A DNA stretch of 10,194 bases from Pseudomonadota bacterium (lineage in GTDB: Bacteria; Pseudomonadota; Alphaproteobacteria; UBA2136; UBA6156). This document shows, in pieces, positions 1-6,548 of this stretch; position 1 is the first letter of the stretch, and each line of letters begins with the position of its first letter. The position numbers and the translations under genes are program-made. The notes under the pieces were generated by a model. It had not been told where the DNA came from and did not search any database. It worked only from the letters and a program-made list of their open reading frames with translations. Where the stretch lies: NCBI GenBank assembly GCA_009927255.1, contig RFNJ01000158.1:1-10194 (forward strand), written 5' to 3'.

Positions 1-315
<315 letters not shown>

Positions 316-589
316 TTAATATTCTCATATGCCCTTCGTTGCGCAGATTTAAGCCAACACAGCATATCTTATAAAAAAGCTAGTAAAGTCTATTTCTTGT
401 TAAGTTAAGGGGGCCAGAACCCCAGCATCAACCTCCACCCACCGCCGTCATACCAAGGAGCACGGCCCACGGTGGCGATGCTGGCGAACTTCGCTGAAGC
501 CGCGCGCATCTTGGTATCCATGCGGTGGTCACGCGAAGAGACAAAGCCTTTCCTAACTTAAACACATGCGCTGATTTGGTAGCAGATAC
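316..589 (+). other. 23S-5S internal transcribed spacer, structured, no tRNA
   Basis: About 270 bases between the two rRNAs. I find no tRNA: no T-loop GGTTCGAATCC-like block and no acceptor stem. Complementary segments suggest a folded precursor: CAGCATC (about 423-429) with GATGCTG (about 477-483); CCACCG (about 437-442) with CGGTGG (about 469-474); ATACCAAG (about 451-458) with CTTGGTAT (about 511-518). A longer imperfect pairing joins TTAAGTTAAGG (about 400-410) to CCTAACTTAA (about 552-561), which could be the outer stem. These pairings were found by eye and not by a folding program. Confidence 0.6.
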
Positions 590-733
590 TCTCTGGTGAC
601 CATGGCGGAGGTTAAAAACCCGTTCCCATTCCGAACACGGCCGTGAAGCCCTCCTGCGGCGATGGTAGTTTGCCTTAAGGTACGCGAGAGTAGCGCGTTG
701 CCAGGGTTTAACTGCTACTGAATCAGCGCATGT
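564..733 (+). other. Processing stem flanking 5S rRNA
   Basis: Positions 564-576 are an exact 13-base reverse complement of 721-733, and 579-585 pairs with 712-718, separated by a 2x2 internal loop. The result is a roughly 20-bp near-perfect stem that brings the two ends of the 5S precursor together. Long flanking stems of this kind are known RNase III/RNase E-type processing sites in bacterial rRNA precursors. The pairing is seen directly; its role as a processing site is inferred. Confidence 0.8.
590..708 (+). rRNA. rrf: 5S ribosomal RNA
   Basis: 5S rRNA of the large ribosomal subunit, about 118 bases. Recognised by the near-universal block CCCATTCCGAACACGGCCGT (about 625-644) and the following AAGCCC and CGATGGTAGT segments. 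Helix I closes between CUCUGG at 591-596 and CCAGGG at 701-706. Ends are set by that helix and may be off by one to three bases. It is co-transcribed with the upstream 23S gene. Confidence 0.95.
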
Positions 734-762
734 GATAAAAACTACCTCTCAAACCACAGTTT

Positions 763-789
763 AAAAAAGCCCCCTAAAGGGGCTTTTTT
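763..789 (+). terminator. Rho-independent terminator of the rRNA operon
   Basis: Stem GCCCC/GGGGC around loop CTAAA, extended by an A6 tract on the left pairing with the T6 tract on the right. It lies about 55 bases after 5S and ends the rRNA transcript. No tRNA gene lies between 5S and this hairpin, although some alphaproteobacterial operons carry tRNA-fMet there. Confidence 0.9.
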
Positions 790-815
790 GTTGACCTCTC
801 ACCAACATAAGTATT

Positions 816-820
816 AGGAG
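816..820 (+). promoter_or_regulatory. Strong Shine-Dalgarno for an ATG at 827
   Basis: AGGAG followed by six bases and ATG at 827, the best-placed ribosome binding site between the rRNA terminator and 1300. It points to an ATG one frame away from the long ORF at 858-1259, which is why it matters. No convincing promoter separates it from the terminator ending at 789: a TTGACC at 791-796 has a poor -10 partner overlapping this site. Confidence 0.6.
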
Positions 821-826
821 TCTCAA

Positions 827-955
827 ATGCCTTGTGTAGGCCCATCATCAGACGAGCTTGCGCCACCGCACAGAGGAGATGAAAAAGCTCCTCTCAAAAA
901 CGTTTGCACGTATGAAGCGGCAGTTCGGTGTCGTGCCGGCAATTACCTTGTTTAA
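827..955 (+). CDS. 42-codon ORF: likely N-terminal start of the 858-1259 gene in a shifted frame
   Basis: ATG at 827, with AGGAG six bases upstream, opens a frame that stops at 953-955 (42 residues beginning MPCVGPSSDE). It overlaps the following ORF in the +1 frame. Skipping the single base C857 would join residues 1-10 to the LRHRTEEMKK start of the downstream frame, giving one protein of about 143 residues. The downstream frame is open from 840, so the break may lie anywhere between 840 and 953. Either the gene is broken by a one-base insertion (real or a sequence error), or ribosomes shift frame, or this is a short leader ORF. The overlap of a good start signal with a start-poor ORF favours one ancestral gene. 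Confidence 0.4.
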   Translation: MPCVGPSSDELAPPHRGDEKAPLKNVCTYEAAVRCRAGNYLV

Positions 956-1259
956 CAATAATAATCTGCGCAAAGTATGGCGTGAATCTGACGGCTCTAT
1001 GACATGGACGATCGACCAGTACACCAACATGCTCTGCTCTCTTTGCCGTGATCTTAATCCAGTCTTCCTCAATGCAGATAAGAAACTACTGGCCTGGTGG
1101 GAAGAGCACCAAAAGCTCGACGCTCAGCGAGAGAGAGAAGAAGTAGCAGAACGGCAAAGGCAAAGCCAGTTGATGGACGCCCGCCGCAAAGCTGCTTCAG
1201 TCGGCCTGACCAACGATGATATTCGCTTGCTCCACGCCAACCTATCCAGCGCGCGCTAG
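858..1259 (+). CDS. Uncharacterised small charged protein, phage-like, N-terminus in doubt
   Basis: About 133 residues from a TTG, or 126 from ATG 879; neither has a usable ribosome binding site at a normal distance (GAGGAG directly abuts ATG 879). I do not recognise a named family. Visible: a basic N-terminal third, an Asn run (residues 33-36), a CxxC (Cys60, Cys63), a WWEEH motif at 80-84, then a Glu/Arg/Gln-rich stretch at about 82-112 that should form a long helix or coiled coil. The combination of a cysteine pair, WWxxHxxxD and a charged helix reminds me of small uncharacterised proteins encoded by phages; that is memory, not a search. No transmembrane segment or signal peptide. A strong terminator follows, so it is probably a single-gene unit. 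The true start is probably ATG 827 in the other frame. Confidence 0.6.
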   Translation: MRHRTEEMKKLLSKTFARMKRQFGVVPAITLFNNNNLRKVWRESDGSMTWTIDQYTNMLCSLCRDLNPVFLNADKKLLAWWEEHQKLDAQREREEVAERQRQSQLMDARRKAASVGLTNDDIRLLHANLSSAR

Positions 1260-1282
1260 TGAGCAGTGTAAGCCAAAACCCA

Positions 1283-1313
1283 AGCCCCCCACCACAAGGT
1301 GGGGGGCTTTTTT
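1283..1313 (+). terminator. Rho-independent terminator after the small gene
   Basis: A perfect 11-bp stem, AGCCCCCCACC with GGTGGGGGGCT, loop ACAA, followed by a T-run. It starts about 24 bases after the stop codon at 1257-1259. Such a strong, correctly oriented terminator supports the upstream ORF being a transcribed gene. Confidence 0.9.
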
Positions 1314-1439
1314 ATTGATTCTGTAGCTACTGCAATTGTAATTTATCGATCTTTTAATGATTGCAAAATTAGCACAAGTAGTGAGCAAGACGGTAAGAAG
1401 TAGTTTGTAAATCTTGACATTCATAGGTTTTTATCGATT
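1314..1439. other. AT-rich intergenic stretch
   Basis: No gene seen. Markedly AT-richer than the flanking genes. It contains two copies of TTATCGAT (1343-1350 and 1431-1438) and a possible promoter at its right end. Composition differs from the GC-rich decarboxylase that follows, compatible with foreign or relict DNA between the rRNA operon and that gene. Confidence 0.5.
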
Positions 1440-1444
1440 ATGAG
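1414..1444 (+). promoter_or_regulatory. Candidate sigma-70 type promoter
   Basis: A perfect -35 TTGACA at 1414-1419. The best -10 is TATGAG at 1439-1444 (four of six matches) with a 19-base spacer, longer than the optimal 17. It would lie upstream of the decarboxylase and produce a leader of roughly 130 bases. The -10 overlaps the ATG of the 59-codon ORF, so that ORF could not be translated from this promoter unless leaderless or nearly so. Confidence 0.3.
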
Positions 1445-1619
1445 ATACAAGACGTACGCACGTGCCGATGGCCCGAAGGAACTGAAGAATCCTCTTTATG
1501 TTTCCCGAGCAGGTTATGTAACGACGGCGTCCCACAAAATTGGGCGTGGAGTTTGCGAAGATTCCACTTTTGGTATTGATGGGAGTTGTTACATGACATG
1601 GCTTATTCCCCTAGGTTAG
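1440..1619 (+). CDS. Possible small ORF (59 codons), unrecognised
   Basis: ATG at 1440 to TAG at 1617-1619, 59 residues beginning MRYKTYARADG and ending MTWLIPLG, with two cysteines. It fills almost the whole gap ahead of the decarboxylase and overlaps its start by about 30 bases in a different frame. No good ribosome binding site precedes it and I recognise no family. It could be a chance ORF, a relic, or a leader ORF coupled to the decarboxylase. Nothing besides its openness supports it. Confidence 0.2.
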   Translation: MRYKTYARADGPKELKNPLYVSRAGYVTTASHKIGRGVCEDSTFGIDGSCYMTWLIPLG

Positions 1620-2899
1620 TGCGCGCACGCGGTGTGCCCCTTTCTTCGTTACATTCAAACTTGACCCCCCTGCGGAGCTGGGATGGTGGTGTGGTGCTGC
1701 CCCCTGCCCCGCTGCCTATTTTACCCATTGAGCCAAGCGTTGCCCCTTTACCTGACGAATGGGCGGGCCATGGGCCGTTGTTTGGCAGCGTGGGTGAGGT
1801 GTTGGAGCAGGTGCAGCCAGAAGACCCGCTGCAAGTGTGGCGCCCTGCGGTGTTGGCGGCCACCGCCGAGCGTTTTGTGCGCGGCTTTAGTGGCACGCCT
1901 TTCTTTGCGGTGAAATGTAATCCTGCGCCGATGATTTTGCGGGCGTTGTTTGCCGCTGGCGTGCAGCAGTTTGACGTGGCTTCGGTGGAAGAAGTGCGCA
2001 CGGTGGCGGCGGCGTGCCCGGGGGCGGCAATGATTTTTATGCATCCGGTGAAGAGCATTGAGGCGATTCGGGTATCTAGCCATGACTTTGGCGTGCGGGT
2101 GTTTTCGCTGGATGATCCGCGTGAGTTGAAGAAGATTTTGGCGCATGTGCCAAGCGGTGCCAACCTGACGCTGGTGGTGCGTTTGGCGGTGCCCAATGAC
2201 AGCGCCAAGCTGAAGCTGGACAAGAAATTTGGTGCCAGCCCCGCGATGGCGGTGCGGCTGCTGCGGATGATTGCGGCGGCGGGGCAGCGGGCGGGGCTTA
2301 GCTTCCATGTGGGTTCGCAATGTGGCAGCCCAGATGCCTATGGCACCGCGCTGCGGCTGTGCGCCAAGGTGGTGGCCAAGGCCGGGGTGGCGCTGGATGT
2401 GCTGAATGTGGGCGGGGGATTCCCTGCGGCTTATGATCCTACGGTGCCAGTTTTGGAGGAGTATTTTGCGGCGATTGATAGCTTGCGCCGTGGCTTGCCC
2501 GAACTGCGCCATGCCAAGCTGTGGGCCGAGCCGGGGCGGGCGCTGGTGGCCGCCGCCGGCAGCGTGCTGGCGCGGGTGGAATTACGCAAGGGCCACAGCC
2601 TTTACCTGAACGATGGGGTTTATGGTGGCTTGAATGAGGCAGGGCCACAGATTGGGGTGGTTCACCCCGTGACCATATGGCGCAACGGCAAGGTGGTGCA
2701 GGCGGCGACGGTGAATTTTAAATGCTATGGGCCGACGTGCGACAGCCTTGATGTGCTGCCCGGGCCTTATGCTTTGCCTGCCAGCGTGCGGGCGGGGGAT
2801 TGGCTGGAATTTGGCATGGCGGGCGCCTATGGCCAGTGCTTGCGCAGTGGGTTTAATGGCTTTGGCGGTGGGGCGGTGGTGTTGGTGGGGGGCGGTTAA
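1586..2899 (+). CDS. PLP-dependent ornithine/lysine-type decarboxylase (fold type III)
   Basis: Decarboxylates a basic amino acid, most likely ornithine to putrescine (or lysine to cadaverine), in the cytoplasm as an entry to polyamine synthesis. Numbering from TTG 1586 (437 residues): AVKCNP with the Schiff-base Lys110; HVGS with His241; the phosphate-binding loop GGGFP at 276-280; EPGR with Glu315, which contacts the pyridine nitrogen; DGVYG with Asp343; GPTCD with Cys385 and Asp386, the active-site pair donated across the dimer; GAY with Tyr415. The CD pair and DGVYG favour ornithine/lysine over diaminopimelate decarboxylase. The start is uncertain: ATG 1598 lies 12 bases after GGGAG and may be the true one (433 residues), and TTG 1586 abuts that site. 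About 75 residues precede the usual start of the barrel domain and are Pro-rich, longer than I expect for bacterial ornithine decarboxylases. rpsA follows with its own promoter. Confidence 0.9.
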   Translation: MLHDMAYSPRLVRARGVPLSSLHSNLTPLRSWDGGVVLPPAPLPILPIEPSVAPLPDEWAGHGPLFGSVGEVLEQVQPEDPLQVWRPAVLAATAERFVRGFSGTPFFAVKCNPAPMILRALFAAGVQQFDVASVEEVRTVAAACPGAAMIFMHPVKSIEAIRVSSHDFGVRVFSLDDPRELKKILAHVPSGANLTLVVRLAVPNDSAKLKLDKKFGASPAMAVRLLRMIAAAGQRAGLSFHVGSQCGSPDAYGTALRLCAKVVAKAGVALDVLNVGGGFPAAYDPTVPVLEEYFAAIDSLRRGLPELRHAKLWAEPGRALVAAAGSVLARVELRKGHSLYLNDGVYGGLNEAGPQIGVVHPVTIWRNGKVVQAATVNFKCYGPTCDSLDVLPGPYALPASVRAGDWLEFGMAGAYGQCLRSGFNGFGGGAVVLVGGG

Positions 2900-2913
2900 G
2901 CCTATTATTTGGC

Positions 2914-2942
2914 TTGCAGAAGGCTCATAAAGAGACTATAGA
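2914..2942 (+). promoter_or_regulatory. Candidate promoter of rpsA
   Basis: TTGCAG at 2914-2919, a 17-base spacer, and TATAGA at 2937-2942 (four of six matches to each consensus). It begins just after the decarboxylase stop codon and would give an rpsA leader of roughly 75 bases. No terminator separates the two genes, so read-through from the decarboxylase is also possible. Confidence 0.45.
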
Positions 2943-2953
2943 ACGCCCAAATA

Positions 2954-3010
2954 CCCCCGCAGCAGGCCGACGGTGGGGGGGCGAGAGTGCCTTAACCTCG
3001 GCGGTTTTAA
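2954..3010 (+). promoter_or_regulatory. rpsA leader with possible hairpin
   Basis: GCCGA at 2966-2970 can pair with TCGGC at 2998-3002, with an inner GGC (2980-2982)/GCC (2989-2991) pairing; a CCCCC at 2954-2958 can alternatively pair with the G7 run at 2975-2981. No Shine-Dalgarno precedes the rpsA start. In E. coli, S1 represses its own translation through a structured leader lacking a strong Shine-Dalgarno; a similar arrangement here is inferred from the missing site and the pairings only. Confidence 0.3.
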
Positions 3011-3025
3011 GTGATTATTCCCCTC

Positions 3026-4939
3026 ATGAGCGATACCTTTAGCACCAACCCCAAGCTGGCCAACATGGCCCAAAAGCAAGATTTTGCGATTGCCCCTGAT
3101 TTGCTGACCAAAGCGTTTGACATTGATTTTGCCCGTCGCCTGGAAGACACCTTTACCGACGCCCACCCGGTGGTTGGCAGCGTGGTGAAGGGCATTGTGG
3201 TTTCGATGGACAGCGAAAGCGTGGTGCTGGACATTGGGTTGAAGACCGAAGGGCGCATCCCGCTGAAAGAATTTGAAGATTTTGAAACCGGTGCGGTGAC
3301 GGTGAAGCCCGGCGACGTGGTGGATGTGTTTGTGGAAAACCTTGACGACCGCCACGCCGAAGCGCGCATGAGCCGCGAAAAGGCCCGCCGCGAAGAAGTG
3401 CTGACCAACCTTGAAAACGCCCACAAAGCTGGCGAAAAGGTGAAGGGCGTGATTTTTGGTAAGGTGAAGGGCGGCTTTATGGTGGATGTGCAGGGGATTT
3501 TGGGATTCCTGCCCGGCAGCCAACTGGATGCCAAGCCTGTTACGGACGCCAACCCTTACATGTACACGCCGCTTGATTTCCAAGTGGTGAAGCTGGACCG
3601 CAAGCGCAACAACCTGATTGTGAGCCGCCGCGCCGCCAGCGATGAAGGCATGGCCGGTAACCGCGAAGAGCTGCTGAGCGGTATGAAGGAGGGCAAAGTG
3701 CTGCAAGGGGTGGTGAAGAACATCACCGATTACGGTGCGTTCCTTGACCTTGGCGGGATGGACGGCCTGCTGCACATTACCGACATTGCTTGGCACCGTA
3801 TTGGCCACCCCAGCGAAGTGCTGAGCGTGGGCCAAACCATTGATGTGGTGGTGACGCGTTTTGATGACAAAACCCAGCGCGTAAGCTTGGGCCTGAAGCA
3901 ACTGAAGGACGACCCTTGGACCAAGGTGGACGCGACTTATCCGATTGGCAGCCGCGTGCAGGGCAAGATTACCAACCTGACCGACTATGGTGCTTTTGTG
4001 GAATTGGCACCGGGGGTTGAGGGGCTTATCCATGTGACGGAAATGAGCTGGACGCGCAAGAATGTTCACCCCAGCAAAGTGGTGCAGAACGGCCAAGTGG
4101 TGACCGTGCAAGTGCTGGAGATTGACCGCGACAAGCGCCGCATTAGCCTTGGCCTGAAGCAGTGCCAAGACAACCCATGGGATGCATTCATTAAGAGCCA
4201 CGCGGTGGGCGACAAAGTGGAAGGCGCGGTGCGCAGCATGACCGACTTTGGCTTGTTTGTGGCCCTAACCGATGAAATTGACGGCTTGGTGCACGTGAGC
4301 GACCTGAGCTGGGATATTTCCGGTGAAGAAGCCCTGCAAAGCTACAAGAAGGGCGACAAGGTGAAGGCGGTGATTTTGAGCATTGACCCCGCCAAAGAGC
4401 GCGTGGCTTTGGGCATTAAGCAACTGGCGGGTGACCCCTTTGCAGCCCTGGCCGACAGCCACAAGAAGGGCGATGTGGTGAAGGTGAAGGTAACGGACAC
4501 CGACGCTGACAGCATCACGGTGAACTTTGAAGGGATTGATGTAAGCATCCGTGCCCGCGACCTTGGCATTGATAAAGCCGAGCAAAACCCTGCCAACTAT
4601 AAGGAAGGGCAGGAGATTGAGGCGAAGATTACCAATCTTTCCAAGAAAGACCGCAAGCTGAGCTTAAGCGTGCGCGCCCTGCAGCAAGATGAAGAGCGTG
4701 CAGCGGTGGCGGAGTACTCCAACCAAGCTGATGATGGTGACAGCGAGCTAGCCGCTGCGCTGAAGCAAGCCGGTGTGAAGGCCGAAGCCAAAGCCAAAAA
4801 GGCTGCTGCAAAGGCCGAAGCTGGTGAAGCTGATGCTGACAAGCCTGCCAAAAAGGCCAAGGCTAAAAAGGCTGAAGCTGATGAAGCTGAAGGCGAAGAA
4901 GCACCTAAGGCTAAGAAGGCTAAGAAGAAGGCTGAGTAA
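3026..4939 (+). CDS. rpsA: 30S ribosomal protein S1
   Basis: RNA-binding protein of the small ribosomal subunit that captures and unfolds mRNA for initiation. From ATG 3026 it has 637 residues and six S1 (OB-fold) domains at about 51-118, 135-202, 222-291, 307-377, 394-464 and 481-550. Domains 3-5 carry the typical TDYGAF/TDFGLF, GL(L/I/V)H(I/V) and (R)(V/I)SLG motifs. The last ~60 residues (575-637) are almost entirely Ala, Lys, Glu and Asp, rich in KKAKA- and EADE-like runs; this tail makes the protein longer than the roughly 560 residues usual for alphaproteobacterial S1. A GTG at 3011 would add five residues, but ATG 3026 fits homologues better. No Shine-Dalgarno is visible for either. 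cmk, the common upstream neighbour of rpsA, is absent; a decarboxylase stands there instead. Followed by its own terminator. Confidence 0.97.
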   Translation: MSDTFSTNPKLANMAQKQDFAIAPDLLTKAFDIDFARRLEDTFTDAHPVVGSVVKGIVVSMDSESVVLDIGLKTEGRIPLKEFEDFETGAVTVKPGDVVDVFVENLDDRHAEARMSREKARREEVLTNLENAHKAGEKVKGVIFGKVKGGFMVDVQGILGFLPGSQLDAKPVTDANPYMYTPLDFQVVKLDRKRNNLIVSRRAASDEGMAGNREELLSGMKEGKVLQGVVKNITDYGAFLDLGGMDGLLHITDIAWHRIGHPSEVLSVGQTIDVVVTRFDDKTQRVSLGLKQLKDDPWTKVDATYPIGSRVQGKITNLTDYGAFVELAPGVEGLIHVTEMSWTRKNVHPSKVVQNGQVVTVQVLEIDRDKRRISLGLKQCQDNPWDAFIKSHAVGDKVEGAVRSMTDFGLFVALTDEIDGLVHVSDLSWDISGEEALQSYKKGDKVKAVILSIDPAKERVALGIKQLAGDPFAALADSHKKGDVVKVKVTDTDADSITVNFEGIDVSIRARDLGIDKAEQNPANYKEGQEIEAKITNLSKKDRKLSLSVRALQQDEERAAVAEYSNQADDGDSELAAALKQAGVKAEAKAKKAAAKAEAGEADADKPAKKAKAKKAEADEAEGEEAPKAKKAKKKAE

Positions 4940-4952
4940 GCCTATCCTAAGC

Positions 4953-4979
4953 AAAAAGCCCCGCTTGGCGGGGTTTTTT
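4953..4979. terminator. Terminator between rpsA and the convergent dehydrogenase gene
   Basis: Stem CCCCGC (4959-4964)/GCGGGG (4968-4973), loop TTG, with A5 on the left and T6 on the right, so it can act in both directions. It lies 14 bases after the rpsA stop and 14 bases from the end of the minus-strand gene, and probably serves both converging transcripts. Confidence 0.9.
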
Positions 4980-4992
4980 GCTGGGGGGAGGC

Positions 4993-5877
4993 TTAGCGGT
5001 AAGGTTTGGGGTTGGTGGGGTCGGTGTAGTCATAAAACCCTTTGCCGGATTTTTTGCCAAGCCAGCCGGCGTCGACGAATTTGACGAGGAGTGGGCAGGG
5101 GCGGTATTTGCTGTCGCCCAGTTCGTTGTGGAGGACGCGCATGATGGCGACGCAGGTGTCCAGCCCAATAAAATCGGCGAGGGTGAGCGGGCCCATCGGG
5201 TGGCCGGCGCCGAGCTTCATGGCGGTGTCGATGCTTTTGACATCCGCCACGCCGTCTTGCAGGGCGTAGCAGGCTTCGTTCAACATGGGCAGCAGCAGGC
5301 GGTTGACGATGAAGCCGGGAACATCTTCCGAAGTAGCCATGGTTTTACCCATTTTTTGGGCGACTTCCATGACGCGCTCATAAGTTTCTTGGGTGGTGGC
5401 GAGGCCTTTAATGACTTCCACCAAGGCCATCATTGGCACGGGGTTCATGAAGTGTAGGCCAATGAATTTATCGGGGCGCTTGGTGACGGCGGCAAGGCGG
5501 GTGATGCTGATGGAAGAGGTGTTACTGGCAAGCAGGGCTTCGGGTTTGAGGACGGCGTCGAGTTCGGTAAATATCTTCTTTTTAATGCCTTCGTTTTCGG
5601 TGGCGGCTTCGATCACCAAATCGCATTGGGCGAGGTCGGTCATCGCGGTGGTGGTTTTCAGGCGGGCCATGGCTTCAGTTTTTTGGGCTTCGGTGAGGCT
5701 GCCTTTTTGCACTTGCCTATCCATATTTTTGGTGATGGTGGCGAGGGCTTTTTCGAGGCTGGCGGGATTAACATCGAGCATAGTAGCGTGGAAGCCGTTT
5801 TGGGCGGCGACGTGGGCGATGCCGTTGCCCATTTGGCCGGCGCCGACAATGCCAATAGTAGTGATTGTGTGTGCCAT
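4993..5877 (-). CDS. hbd: 3-hydroxybutyryl-CoA dehydrogenase
   Basis: Cytoplasmic NAD(P)-dependent enzyme interconverting 3-hydroxybutanoyl-CoA and acetoacetyl-CoA, in butanoate/fatty-acid or polyhydroxybutyrate metabolism. 294 residues, the normal family length. The Rossmann dinucleotide site is GAGQMG at 12-17, with Asp35 ending the second strand. Catalytic-site residues expected in the family are present: Ser118-Asn119 in ASNTSSI, His142 in LHFMNPVP, Glu154 in VEVI, and Asn192 in VNRLLLPMLNEA. The C-terminal all-alpha domain ends in SGKGFYDY. ATG is preceded by AAAGG six bases upstream. It stands alone, convergent with rpsA and divergent from def; it is not next to etf genes, its frequent neighbours. 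The gene name paaH is used for close relatives; substrate chain length cannot be read from sequence. Confidence 0.93.
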   Translation of the reverse strand: MAHTITTIGIVGAGQMGNGIAHVAAQNGFHATMLDVNPASLEKALATITKNMDRQVQKGSLTEAQKTEAMARLKTTTAMTDLAQCDLVIEAATENEGIKKKIFTELDAVLKPEALLASNTSSISITRLAAVTKRPDKFIGLHFMNPVPMMALVEVIKGLATTQETYERVMEVAQKMGKTMATSEDVPGFIVNRLLLPMLNEACYALQDGVADVKSIDTAMKLGAGHPMGPLTLADFIGLDTCVAIMRVLHNELGDSKYRPCPLLVKFVDAGWLGKKSGKGFYDYTDPTNPKPYR

Positions 5878-5914
5878 AATGTGCCTTTAAGATTTTGTTG
5901 TTTTTGTTATTTTG

Positions 5915-5943
5915 ACTATGCATGGCGACGGGGGGTTTGTCAG
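5915..5943 (-). promoter_or_regulatory. Candidate promoter of the dehydrogenase gene
   Basis: On the minus strand CTGACA (complement of 5938-5943, five of six matches to the -35) is followed after exactly 17 bases by CATAGT (complement of 5915-5920, four of six to the -10). It lies about 40 bases before the ATG. The divergent def gene starts at 5972, so both genes must be driven from this 94-base gap; I found no comparably good plus-strand promoter. Confidence 0.45.
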
Positions 5944-5971
5944 CAGGGAAAAGATGAGGTAGAGGTTTTTT

Positions 5972-6544
5972 ATGGCGAAAGTTTTACCCGTTGTGCTGCA
6001 TCCGCACCCCGTGCTGCGGCAAAAGGCGGTGGCGGTGGCGCAGGTGGATGATGAGATTCGGGCCCTGCTGGCGAATATGCTGGAGACGCTGTATGCCGCA
6101 CATGGCGTGGGTTTGGCGGCGCCGCAGGTGGCGGTTGGGAAAAAAGTTGTTGTCATTCATAGTGATATAGAAGGTGAGCCGGGGCAGCGGGTGCCGCGTG
6201 CTGGTAGCAAGCCGCTGATGATGGTGAACCCGCAGATTATGGAGCATAGCGAGGAGCTGATTGACAGCGAAGAGGGGTGCTTGAGTATTCCGCGAATGTA
6301 CGATGTTATTCAACGGTTTAAGTGGGTGAAGGTGGCTTATCTGGATGAGCAGGGAAATCCCCGCGAAGTGGAGGGTGAAGGGCTGCTGGGGCGATGCTTG
6401 CAGCATGAGCTGGACCACTTGGAAGGGATTGTTTTTCCTGACCATTTGAGCCGGTTGAAGCGGGAGAGATTGTGGAAGAAATATAGCAAGGCGGTGGCGG
6501 GGTTTGATGCGGAGGTTTTGGGGTATCCGGTGAGGAAGGCTTAA
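5972..6544 (+). CDS. def: Peptide deformylase
   Basis: Metalloenzyme that removes the N-formyl group from nascent proteins at the ribosome exit. 190 residues. All three family motifs are intact: motif I GVGLAAPQ at 45-52, motif II EGCLS at 101-105 with metal ligand Cys103, and motif III QHELDH at 144-149 with metal ligands His145 and His149 and catalytic Glu146. Motif II in the EGCLS form and the length suit a type I enzyme. GAGG lies six bases before the ATG. A stretch of roughly 15 residues (about 66-80) between motifs I and II is Gly/Pro/Arg-rich and looks like a loop insertion. fmt starts four bases after the stop, so the two are one operon, the classical def-fmt pairing. Confidence 0.97.
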   Translation: MAKVLPVVLHPHPVLRQKAVAVAQVDDEIRALLANMLETLYAAHGVGLAAPQVAVGKKVVVIHSDIEGEPGQRVPRAGSKPLMMVNPQIMEHSEELIDSEEGCLSIPRMYDVIQRFKWVKVAYLDEQGNPREVEGEGLLGRCLQHELDHLEGIVFPDHLSRLKRERLWKKYSKAVAGFDAEVLGYPVRKA

Positions 6545-6548
6545 GCCC

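Noticed and set aside
316..589. Possible tRNA gene in the 23S-5S spacer
   Set aside because: No T-arm consensus, CCA-type end or cloverleaf could be found.
1748..2512. 254-codon and other ORFs antisense to the decarboxylase
   Set aside because: Antisense shadows rich in Arg, His and Gln, with no start signals; the plus strand has a complete enzyme active site.
2936..4201. 421-codon ORF antisense to rpsA
   Set aside because: Shadow frame created by the GC-rich third positions of rpsA; His/Ala-rich with no recognisable domain, and rpsA is unmistakable.
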